DNA of 32,113 nt. It comes from Candidatus Heimdallarchaeota archaeon LC_3. GTDB lineage: Archaea; Asgardarchaeota; Heimdallarchaeia; Hodarchaeales; LC-3. The notes beneath the pieces are model-generated. The model was not told where the DNA came from. It did no database searches and was given only the letters and a program-made list of their open reading frames with translations. The stretch covers positions 1 to 32,113 of the forward strand of contig MDVS01000003.1 in the NCBI GenBank assembly GCA_001940645.1, written 5' to 3'. Every line of letters begins with the position of its first letter. The first letter of the stretch is position 1. Shown here one piece after another: positions 25,762 to 32,113 of the stretch. Position numbers and translations under genes: made by a program.

Positions 25762-26283
25762 TTACATGTATAATGTGATATCTGCTTCTTGAGCAAATTC
25801 CAAAAAGCTTGCTGCTCCAGCTATCTCAATGCCATCTATTAAATCTTCTTTCTTGTATCCAAAGACATCCATTGTCATTTGGCAACCGATTAACTTTACA
25901 TCCGCATCAATACAAGCTTCTAGCAATTCAGCATAAGTAGCTACATGAGCTTTTTTCATCCACGACCTCATCATTTTCGTCGCAAACCACGTCATTCCTG
26001 GTATGATTGCCATTATTTGAGCAACTGGCATAGTCCATCCTAAAATAGGAATTTTTGGACCAGGCATTGCAGCATTACCAACTGGCGATACTTTCAAACT
26101 GTCTTTTCCTTTTTTGATATTTACTTTCTTTTTGCTTATCAAATTAAGACCATAAAAAGTAAAAAAAATTGCTACTTCCATATCCAATGCTGCTGCTGTG
26201 GATGCTAAAATCATGGGAGGAAAAGCTTCATCTAATTGTCCTTTACCGGCAATAATTGCCATTCTTTTTGGTTTTTCTGACAT
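25762..26283 (-). CDS. DsrE2-family protein (DsrE/DsrF/DrsH-like)
   Basis: A 173-residue protein: KRMAIIAGKGQLDEAFPPMILASTAAALDMEVAIFFTF, a loop KKKVNIKKGKDSLKVSPVGN, a hydrophobic hairpin with PILGWTMPVAQIMAIIPGMTWFATKMM, and the Cys strand IGCQMTMDVFGYKKEDLIDG. This is the DsrE2 arrangement, in which an inserted hydrophobic segment may attach it to the membrane. In characterised sulfur oxidisers DsrE2 works with TusA as a persulfide carrier. Both neighbours upstream (TusA) and downstream (DsrE) fit that role. Spacing is 13 bases after the TusA gene. Confidence 0.92.
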   Translation of the reverse strand: MSEKPKRMAIIAGKGQLDEAFPPMILASTAAALDMEVAIFFTFYGLNLISKKKVNIKKGKDSLKVSPVGNAAMPGPKIPILGWTMPVAQIMAIIPGMTWFATKMMRSWMKKAHVATYAELLEACIDADVKLIGCQMTMDVFGYKKEDLIDGIEIAGAASFLEFAQEADITLYM

Positions 26284-26296
26284 CTACATAACCTCA

Positions 26297-26536
26297 CTAT
26301 TTGTTTTTCTTTATTAAAAACCGATAAGTTTTATCTGATTTTTCTTCTGAACTGATCAGTTCCTGACCAGTAGTTCTGCAGAAAGAAGCCATATCTTTCA
26401 TTGAACCTGGGTCAGTAGCGATTATTTCTAATACATGACCAATTTCCATTCCTTTCATTGCTTTCTTGGTTTTGAGAACTGGCATTGGACAACTCATATT
26501 TCTTGCATCTAAAGTTTGATTAGGGGTTACAGACAA
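26297..26536 (-). CDS. tusA: TusA-family sulfur-carrier protein (second copy)
   Basis: A 79-residue TusA-like protein with the motif SCPMP (Cys about 16) in LDARNMSCPMPVLKTKKAM. The family's two-layer fold follows (LEIIATDPGSMKDMASFC, ISSEEKSDKTYRFLIKK). The Cys of the CPxP motif carries persulfide sulfur. The start is TTG at 26536 with an in-frame TAG 12 bases upstream, so no longer start exists. It lies 59 bases downstream of the SQR-like gene. The conserved final Cys in SFCRTT could be redox active, as in some TusA relatives. Confidence 0.93.
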   Translation of the reverse strand: MSVTPNQTLDARNMSCPMPVLKTKKAMKGMEIGHVLEIIATDPGSMKDMASFCRTTGQELISSEEKSDKTYRFLIKKNK

Positions 26537-26595
26537 ATTGTATACTACCTACTCTTTTTTTTTTATTTCATTAACAAAATTTTGGGATTTTGAAG

Positions 26596-27756
26596 TTAAA
26601 CTCTTCCAGATAGAATTAATCTGAAATACATTGGTTTAAATAATTTTTTAGATATAAACCAGCCCCTCCCAAAAATGTCTTTTAGGAAAAATGAGCGGGG
26701 AGGTCTTTTATAGTTGAAGTCAAGAAATACACTCGAATTAAGAGAAGTCATTAAGAAACATTGAACCTCTCCCTCATATTTTTTCTTAACTTCTTTGCCT
26801 TTTAATATACTAGCAATATTGGCACCAATAATTTTAGTTTGGTGGTGAGCAGCTGCTCCAGCCTTAGAAACAGGAAGGTTAGTCGTATCTCCTACAGCCC
26901 ATATATTATCGAAATTTTCATGAGTTAATAATTCTCTATCTGTAGGAATCCAGCCTTCGTCATCACTTAGACCAGAATCAATAAGAAATTGTTGTCCTTG
27001 ATGAGGAGGAACCATGACCAAGAGATCGTATTGAAGTTCATCACCTTCCATAGAAATGACTATATTCTTCTTGGGATCAATTTCTTCTGTGTTGAAAAAA
27101 GTATGTATTTCTACATCCATTTTTTCATATTTCTTTGTAACTTGATCTGATACGTTTTGTATACTGAAAACTCTTGGTAAAGGAGAGGTAATGTGAAATT
27201 TAACTTTTTCAAGCATTTTACGTTTCTTAAAATAAGCTTTTGCCATGAAGATAAATTCAAGTGGACTTACAGGACATTTAAAGGGGATATCAGCAATTCC
27301 CATCACTATATTTCCACCTTCAAAGTTTTGTAATGCTTCTCGTAATTTTAATGTCGCTTTTCCATCATGAAAATTATGGGCAGTTTCTTTATAACCTGGA
27401 ACACGATCATAATCATAAGCAGCACCAGTAGCTATGACCAAATAGTCATAAGGATAAGTTTTATTTGACTCAGTACTAACTTCTTTTTTTTCTGGGTCGA
27501 TTTTGTTAACACGTTCCATTTCAATATCTACTTTTTTAGAAACAGCCTTTCTAACGAGTTTATATTGAGATTTCATATCTTTCTTATCAAATAATCTGAA
27601 AAGATTATCGGGTTCGTAAAAAACTTTATCGCTGGCAGTTAACAGTGTGATATTAGCTTCATTGGCAGCTTTACGGCTGAGAACATTTGCAACAATTATT
27701 CCACCGGTTCCGCCACCAATAATTACAACTTTTTTCTTGTTGTTTGAGGAATTCAA
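26596..27756 (-). CDS. Sulfide:quinone oxidoreductase-like FAD flavoprotein
   Basis: About 386 residues. The FAD-binding motif VVIIGGGTGGIIVANVL opens the protein. YDYLVIATGAAYDYDRVPG, the active-site-type FKCPVSPLEFIFMAKAYF, and the second FAD strand IWAVGDTTNLPVSKAGAAAHHQ follow. The amphipathic C-terminus (FISKKLFKPMYFRLILSGRV) resembles the membrane-binding tail of SQR. Two Cys are in suggestive positions (KCPV and VQCFLM), while classical SQR uses three, so the exact reaction is uncertain; FCSD-like or other sulfur-oxidising relatives are possible. A start at TTG 27756 places GGTGA five bases upstream. The GTG at 27765 overlaps that ribosome binding site and is less likely. Confidence 0.87.
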   Translation of the reverse strand: MNSSNNKKKVVIIGGGTGGIIVANVLSRKAANEANITLLTASDKVFYEPDNLFRLFDKKDMKSQYKLVRKAVSKKVDIEMERVNKIDPEKKEVSTESNKTYPYDYLVIATGAAYDYDRVPGYKETAHNFHDGKATLKLREALQNFEGGNIVMGIADIPFKCPVSPLEFIFMAKAYFKKRKMLEKVKFHITSPLPRVFSIQNVSDQVTKKYEKMDVEIHTFFNTEEIDPKKNIVISMEGDELQYDLLVMVPPHQGQQFLIDSGLSDDEGWIPTDRELLTHENFDNIWAVGDTTNLPVSKAGAAAHHQTKIIGANIASILKGKEVKKKYEGEVQCFLMTSLNSSVFLDFNYKRPPRSFFLKDIFGRGWFISKKLFKPMYFRLILSGRV

Positions 27757-27777
27757 TTGGTTCACCTTAAAGTCTTT

Positions 27778-28017
27778 TTATCTCATCTTTCGAATCTGAA
27801 AGCGCGTATAATCCTTTTCTGTAATAACGGCAACAATTTTTTGTTTAGCTTTTTCAGCCCACATAGGGATATCTTTTTTGCTACCTTCATCTTCACTAAT
27901 TACCTCATAAACATTCCCTACAGTTCCTTTTTTAATGGCTTTAATAAGTGCCATTAACGGCCCAGGACAAAATGATCCACGCATGTCAAGAATTTTTTCT
28001 GGTTTTACTTCACTCAA
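27778..28017 (-). CDS. tusA: TusA-family sulfur-carrier protein (first copy)
   Basis: A 79-residue TusA-like protein with CPGP in ILDMRGSFCPGPLMALIKAI, then YEVISEDEGSKKDIPMWAEKA and FQIRKM. The sequence differs markedly from the other TusA in this operon, so the pair is old. The start is TTG 28017 with GGTG upstream. It is the first gene of the five-gene operon, 12 bases from the SQR-like gene, with a 610-base noncoding stretch before it. It probably receives or delivers persulfide sulfur from the flavoprotein step. Confidence 0.93.
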   Translation of the reverse strand: MSEVKPEKILDMRGSFCPGPLMALIKAIKKGTVGNVYEVISEDEGSKKDIPMWAEKAKQKIVAVITEKDYTRFQIRKMR

Positions 28018-28627
28018 ACTTGTGCACCAATATTAATTTTTTGAACATAAATTCATATCAATTTTCTTTTAAGAATAAATTATTACTTCTTTAGGGGTTT
28101 TTTTCTATAATTAATAGGTCACCCTTATTTATAACATAAAGTTATTATAATATAAATATAAATGAGTAAAGCTTATACTCAAAATCAGAAAATCTACAAA
28201 ATGCTGCTTAATTGTAGGTATACCAAACGATCTTTAATTTTCTTTTAAGATATAAAACAAGTACAAGAAATCAAATATAATTAAAAACAAAGTATAATGA
28301 ACAAATATTGCCAAAAAGTGACTCTTTTATTACAAAGTAATAAAATTATAACCGTTTTTTTTTGTTGGGTATTTTGTGTTCTTAATTGTAAACGAACTTA
28401 AAGATTTAAACTTCACATTTTAAATTTTAAGTCAACAAGTAAATAATTTGAATTATTAAAGGGATTAAAATACACAGCAATTAATATAATAATCCATTTC
28501 GAATGCTTAAAACATTAAGATATAATAAACGCTTACATTACTGGATTCAATTGAATATTAATATTGTTTACTCCAATAAATCTTTTATTGAACATTCTAA
28601 TAAAAATAGAAAATTTTTTTCAGTAAA
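28018..28627. other. Noncoding AT-rich stretch, no gene seen
   Basis: The 610 bases between the sulfur operon and the VIT-type gene have no ORF that I can support; the longest is a 28-codon frame near 28164. The sequence is very AT-rich. It must contain the promoter of the sulfur operon near its left end. I see no tRNA, repeat array or strong hairpin. A small RNA cannot be excluded. Confidence 0.5.
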
Positions 28628-29359
28628 TTATGAAATACTATTTGCAAATAAATCTTGAAATAGTAAATCTCCGATGAAAAATCCAATTATAGCACTGGAT
28701 AAAGCAATAACAAAGAACTCTAATCCCGATATCCAAATGTTCAATCCTGCAAACTTACCCTTGAGTGCACCAATTACAAATAATGCTACGGCTGTCAGTA
28801 AGATAGAAAAAATAATTCCAATAGTTTCTGTAAAAAGGATATAGGGTAGAATTGGGACTATAGACGCAAGAATAAAAGCTAGAGCGATGACCAATGCTCC
28901 ACGAAGAGGTTGTACGACCTCAGCTTCTCCAATTCCTAATACTTTTTCAGCAAAAGTAGATCTGAATATTCTTTCTTGTTCTGATAATTTTTCTACAACT
29001 TTGTAAGCAGATTCCCTTGCTAATCCATCTTGAACCAATGACTCTAAAATTCCTTCTTGTGCGATGTGTGGTTGATTAGAAATGAGATTATCAGCATCAT
29101 TACGTTCAAAGTCGAAAATTTCTTTTTCCGATTTAGCAGACAGATATTCACCTGTACCCATACTTAAGGCACCAGCAATCGCAGCAGTAATTCCTGTAAG
29201 AATAATAATAGCATTGTCTCCAGTAGCACCAGCAATTCCTGCCATTAAGCTTACGATAGAGATGAGTCCATCTTGCATCCCAAAAATAATTTGACGAATG
29301 CGTGCCTTTTTTTCAATTCCTTCTTTTTTCAATACTAATGTTTGCAATTGCTTAGACAT
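28628..29359 (-). CDS. VIT/CCC1-family iron or manganese transporter
   Basis: A 243-residue protein of the CCC1/VIT1 family. After a short basic N-terminus, QIIFGMQDGLISIVSLMAGI and TAAIAGALSMGTGEYLSAKSE give the characteristic first two helices with Met, Gly and Asp/Glu residues. A Glu/Gln-rich cytosolic segment (residues about 78-145, with EQERIFRSTFAEKVLGIGEAE) follows, then three more helices (VIALAFILASIVPILPYILF, IIFSILLTAVALFVIGALKG, FFVIALSSAIIGFFIGDLLF). Family members move Fe(II) or Mn(II) out of the cytosol in exchange for protons. It begins ten bases after the peroxiredoxin stop, so the two are one operon, in keeping with iron/oxidant stress. Confidence 0.93.
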   Translation of the reverse strand: MSKQLQTLVLKKEGIEKKARIRQIIFGMQDGLISIVSLMAGIAGATGDNAIIILTGITAAIAGALSMGTGEYLSAKSEKEIFDFERNDADNLISNQPHIAQEGILESLVQDGLARESAYKVVEKLSEQERIFRSTFAEKVLGIGEAEVVQPLRGALVIALAFILASIVPILPYILFTETIGIIFSILLTAVALFVIGALKGKFAGLNIWISGLEFFVIALSSAIIGFFIGDLLFQDLFANSIS

Positions 29360-29368
29360 AAATCCATC

Positions 29369-29878
29369 TCACTTTCCAATTGTAGGCTGGCCAGGTTTCC
29401 AGTCAGCTGGACACATACTACCAGTTTGGAGAGCTTTGAGAGTCCTTATAGTTTCTTCAACAGATCGTCCAATGTTTGCAGTAACTATAGTACACGATTG
29501 TATAAATCCCTCTGGATCAATAATAAAAGTAGCTCTATTGGCCTTCCCATCAGATCCTAAGGCACTGAATTTTTTAGCTACCTTGCCGTTAATATCACTT
29601 AATAATGGAAAAGGTAATCCACCTAATTCAGTTATCCATTTTTTGTGACAATTAATGTCATCTACACTTATTGCCCATAATAATGTATCATTAAGTTTTT
29701 TAAAATACCGTTTAAAGCTTCGTAATTCCGTTGGACATACGAAAGAAAAATCAGCAGGATAAAAAAATAAGATAATCCATTTTTTTTTTACTGACTTATT
29801 TAAAGCATATTGATTAACTTTGTTATCCAAAACACCTTCTAAGCTAAAATCTGGTCCTTTATCTCCTATAGTTATCAT
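29369..29878 (-). CDS. Peroxiredoxin (AhpC/Prx1-type, 2-Cys)
   Basis: A 169-residue peroxiredoxin. The peroxidatic Cys is C48 in ADFSFVCPTELRSF, and the resolving Cys lies in the C-terminal GSMCPADWKPGQPTIG, as in typical 2-Cys enzymes. DDINCHKKW and RATFIIDPEGFI are also family landmarks. It reduces peroxides using thiol donors; the donor is not encoded here. GAGGAAG precedes ATG. It is the first gene of a two-gene unit with the VIT transporter. Confidence 0.96.
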   Translation of the reverse strand: MITIGDKGPDFSLEGVLDNKVNQYALNKSVKKKWIILFFYPADFSFVCPTELRSFKRYFKKLNDTLLWAISVDDINCHKKWITELGGLPFPLLSDINGKVAKKFSALGSDGKANRATFIIDPEGFIQSCTIVTANIGRSVEETIRTLKALQTGSMCPADWKPGQPTIGK

Positions 29879-29998
29879 TTCTTCCTCATTTTTTCTATTT
29901 AAAATGAATTTAAATAAATTTTTAAGACAAAACAGGATGAAATTATTTGTAAAATATAATCGCTATAAAATATCATATTAATATAATTCAAAAAAAAA

Positions 29999-30682
29999 TT
30001 ATTTTGGTAGAATATTTTCCATCTCATCATAATCTAGAATTTTAGGTATCTCAGAAAATCCTAGAATACTGTATATTCCTTCTCTAAAATCTTTCACAAA
30101 TTTATCAGACATAGAATTTACATCAAAATAATGTAATTGAATCATTAAGCCATCCAAAGAAGAGGCTAAAACAAGAGCGGTTCCTCTTGGGTTTTTAATG
30201 TTCATTTTTTCAAACAAATCTTTCAAAATAAATATATATGAATCATATAACTTTCCCAGATCAAAATTATAAGTATCTGAAACTGAATGCGAAGTCATAA
30301 GTTCTAAATCAATCATTTGTGTAAAAAGATATATTGTTTTAGGAAATTTAATGAAATATGAAATAGTTCCATCAATGAGGGTTTGAATGGCTAATTTTGG
30401 ATTATTAAAAATCTTTTCAGCCTTATTTGCTAAATCATATCCCATAGTATTCATAAATTGTTGAATCACATCGAAAATAAGTTCTTTCTTACCATTAGGA
30501 TAATGATGAAAGATAGCTCCCTTACTAACACCCGCATTTTCCGCAATTTCATCGACTTTTACATCAGAATAGATTTTATTAGTAAAGAGATCGAAAGCAG
30601 ATGCTAATATTTTATTTTTTGTTTCTACAGAACGATCTTGCTGTTTCCTAGGCTTTTTTGATGTTTGACTTTTCTTTTTCAC
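29999..30682 (-). CDS. TetR-family transcriptional regulator
   Basis: A 227-residue TetR regulator. After a basic N-terminus (residues 1-18) comes ETKNKILASAFDLFTNK, then the DNA-binding helix-turn-helix VKVDEIAENAGVSKGAIFHHYPNGKKELI (43-70). The ligand-binding domain is helical and unassigned. Start is GTG 30682; no ATG is available. An 18-bp palindrome starts five bases upstream of GTG, so it lies over the start region and the gene is likely autoregulated. Whether it also controls the peroxiredoxin/VIT genes downstream (120-base gap) is not visible: I see no second copy of the palindrome there. Confidence 0.95.
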   Translation of the reverse strand: MKKKSQTSKKPRKQQDRSVETKNKILASAFDLFTNKIYSDVKVDEIAENAGVSKGAIFHHYPNGKKELIFDVIQQFMNTMGYDLANKAEKIFNNPKLAIQTLIDGTISYFIKFPKTIYLFTQMIDLELMTSHSVSDTYNFDLGKLYDSYIFILKDLFEKMNIKNPRGTALVLASSLDGLMIQLHYFDVNSMSDKFVKDFREGIYSILGFSEIPKILDYDEMENILPK

Positions 30683-30686
30683 AAAA

Positions 30687-30704
30687 ATACCGACTAGTCG
30701 GTAT
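30687..30704. promoter_or_regulatory. TetR operator, perfect 18-bp palindrome
   Basis: ATACCGACTAGTCGGTAT is a perfect palindrome between the TATA-like element and the GTG start of the TetR gene. It has the size and form of TetR/AcrR operators such as TACCGACTAGTCGGTA. It is GC-rich against the surrounding AT-rich DNA, so chance is unlikely. Confidence 0.85.
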
Positions 30705-30999
30705 GTTTAAAAACATTTCTAGGTAACAAAAAATCAAGCTGAATGTTGTTCTGGAATAGTTTAATATTGCTAAAACTTATTTAAATTGTCATTTGATTGA
30801 TTTAACGTCTTTAAATTATACTCAAAACAGTTTTTATTATTAATTCATAACGAAATAAAATACGGAAAATCATTAGAAAAAAATCTAAAATTAAGAAATT
30901 CAAAGAAAAATCCTTGATTAAGTAGAAATCGGTCATTTTTATTTAATTTGGGTAAAAATAGAAAAAATATCCTAATATAATAAATTGAGATGATAAAAT
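30705..30999. other. Noncoding stretch between the TetR and RDD genes
   Basis: About 295 bases with no supportable ORF. It carries the TetR promoter at its left end and the RDD gene promoter at its right. AT-rich, with no repeat or structured RNA visible. Confidence 0.5.
30706..30713 (-). promoter_or_regulatory. TATA box candidate for the TetR gene
   Basis: On the minus strand TTTTTAAA is centred about 27 bases upstream of GTG 30682. Archaeal TATA boxes lie about 25-30 bases before the start of transcription, so the mRNA would begin at or very near the start codon (leaderless), and the operator would sit between TATA and start. Confidence 0.45.
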
Positions 31000-31401
31000 T
31001 TGTCAAAAGATAGAATAATTTATGATGATGCTCAACAGGTAACGAGAATTATTGCATTAATAATTGATGTTGTTCTGGTTGCGGTTTTAGCAGTAATATC
31101 CCAATTCGGATTCACCTTAGAATACGAATTATTTTGGAAGAGTTTCTTCGGAGAATTTGATATTAATAGTCCATTATGGTATTTGTTTTGGTTTATAATC
31201 GAACTTCCTTTATACTACTGGTTAGTTTCAAGTTTTACCGATGGACAAACATTGGGAAAAATTTTTACTGGAATACGCGTTGTAAAAGATGATAACAGCT
31301 CAACGAAAAGAGAATTCAAGCTACATCTAAAACGAACATTCTTTTTGCGCAGTGGAACTAAAGTAGTTAAAGAAAAAGATCCTGAAGTAAAAGGATTGTA
31401 A
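31000..31401 (+). CDS. RDD-family membrane protein
   Basis: A 133-residue protein from TTG 31000, preceded at about six bases by GAGATGAT, a good match to a ribosome binding site. Hydrophobic helices lie near residues 14-36 (VTRIIALIIDVVLVAVLAVI) and 57-79 (LWYLFWFIIELPLYYWLVSSF). The segment DGQTLGKIFTGIRVVKDD is the RDD-family signature after helix 2. The C-terminus is basic (RTFFLRSGTKVVKEKD). RDD proteins are usually 130-200 residues and their function is poorly known. It ends 21 bases before the ABC ATPase, so they are likely cotranscribed. Confidence 0.8.
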   Translation: MSKDRIIYDDAQQVTRIIALIIDVVLVAVLAVISQFGFTLEYELFWKSFFGEFDINSPLWYLFWFIIELPLYYWLVSSFTDGQTLGKIFTGIRVVKDDNSSTKREFKLHLKRTFFLRSGTKVVKEKDPEVKGL

Positions 31402-31422
31402 ATAATATCAGGTGAATCCCCT

Positions 31423-32113
31423 TTGAGTATGATTGAATTAGAAAATGTCGAAAGAACTTACAAGATAGGAAATCAAGAAATTAAAGCTCTAAGAAACGTA
31501 TCTTTATCTTTAGATCATGGACAAATCGTAGTAGTTCTTGGACCATCAGGATCAGGAAAAACTACCCTACTAAATGTTCTAGGAACAATTGATCATACTA
31601 CTTCGGGGAAAATTAAGGTTCTGGATTACGAATTAACAAAAATGAATAAAAAGAATAAAACAGAATATAGAAGAAAAATAGTTGGTTTTATTTTCCAATT
31701 TTTCAATTTACTACCTATTTATACTGCTTTAGAAAATGTTGAATATTCAGTTGAATTATCAAATAAAAAACTCTCAAGAAAAGAAGTTAACTCTAAATCG
31801 TTAGAATATTTAAAATTAGTAGGTTTAGAGTCAAAAGCAAACTTTTTTCCTAGCCAACTTTCAGGAGGAGAACAACAAAGAGTTGCATCAGCAAGAGCAT
31901 TTGCAAAAGCACCTCAACTTCTTCTTTGTGACGAACCTACTGGTGAGTTATCAGTTAAAGAAGGAATTCGCGTTTTGTCAGTAATTCAACGACTAATTAA
32001 GGACAATCCAAATTTGCTGATTTTACTGGTTACTCATAATCAAAAAATTGCTCAAATTGGACACAAAGTTATTCGCTTACGATCTGGAGAAATTGATTCA
32101 ATAATAGAACAAG
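31423..32113 (+). CDS. ABC transporter ATP-binding protein (LolD/MacB-like), truncated by window edge
   Basis: At least 230 codons, open at the right edge. Walker A is GPSGSGKTT, the Q-loop region is FIFQFFNLLPIYTALENVEY, the signature is LSGGEQQR, Walker B is LLLCDEPTGELS and the switch His is in LVTHN. The FIELD-like N-terminus (IELENVERTYKIGNQEIKALRNVSL) matches LolD/MacB ATPases, which export lipoproteins or small molecules with a FtsX-type permease. After DEPTG the usual NLD is ELS, so the D-loop is unusual. A TTG start at 31423 puts GGTGA seven bases upstream; ATG 31429 is the alternative. The permease should lie beyond the window. Confidence 0.93.
   Translation, partial: MSMIELENVERTYKIGNQEIKALRNVSLSLDHGQIVVVLGPSGSGKTTLLNVLGTIDHTTSGKIKVLDYELTKMNKKNKTEYRRKIVGFIFQFFNLLPIYTALENVEYSVELSNKKLSRKEVNSKSLEYLKLVGLESKANFFPSQLSGGEQQRVASARAFAKAPQLLLCDEPTGELSVKEGIRVLSVIQRLIKDNPNLLILLVTHNQKIAQIGHKVIRLRSGEIDSIIEQ

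Noticed and set aside
28164..28250. 28-codon ORF in the noncoding stretch
   Set aside because: Too short, with no motif or convincing ribosome binding site.

Overview
The window is AT-rich, and its gene content suggests an archaeon, most probably an Asgard (Promethearchaeota) lineage. The evidence is an Orc1/Cdc6 replication initiator, two Rab/Ras-type small GTPases, a protein with a longin-like N-terminus and a protein with FYVE-like zinc-finger spacing. These sit among bacterial-looking metabolic genes (IcmF, HtpG, YbhB, ferritin, TusA/DsrE). GGTGA/GAGG-type ribosome binding sites and frequent TTG or GTG starts fit an archaeon. The assignment is inference from gene content. I saw no rRNA, tRNA or CRISPR array.

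Layout. 1-2233 (-): a fused isobutyryl-CoA mutase (IcmF) that runs off the left edge. 2354-6243: a small charged protein, a LigB-type dioxygenase gene interrupted by one TAA, the longin-like protein, a YbhB/PEBP protein and two short unknown ORFs. 6262-8589: a decayed CPA2 cation/proton antiporter lying back to back with an intact paralogue. 8619-15552: an Eco57I-like adenine DNA methyltransferase, a DnaJ-type zinc-finger protein with no J domain, CutA, a ParB/Srx-like protein, a [2Fe-2S] thioredoxin-like ferredoxin gene interrupted by one TAA, a ferritin and two membrane proteins. 15557-21904: HtpG (Hsp90), the FYVE-like zinc-finger protein, an alpha/beta hydrolase, a 48-residue four-Cys protein, a broken lipase-like gene and an MBL-fold hydrolase. 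22135-25134: GTPase, Orc1/Cdc6, a membrane protein and a second GTPase. 25336-28017 (-): a sulfur-relay operon (TusA, SQR-like flavoprotein, TusA, DsrE2, DsrE). 28628-30682 (-): a VIT-type metal transporter, a peroxiredoxin and a TetR regulator with a perfect 18-bp operator at its start. 31000-32113 (+): an RDD membrane protein and a LolD/MacB-like ABC ATPase cut by the right edge.

How the genes fit together. The right half is rich in sulfur, metal and redox handling. Persulfide carriers are encoded with a flavin sulfide-oxidising-type enzyme, next to a metal exporter or vacuolar-type transporter, a peroxiredoxin and, further left, ferritin and CutA. The GTPases, longin-like protein and FYVE-like protein belong to the eukaryote-like membrane and signalling repertoire.

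At least four genes are broken. Two have a single in-frame TAA (each followed by AAG), one has several stops plus deletions, and one has a TGA plus a frameshift. The two single-stop cases could be assembly errors, recent decay or, less likely, readthrough. The antiporter remnant is clearly real decay.
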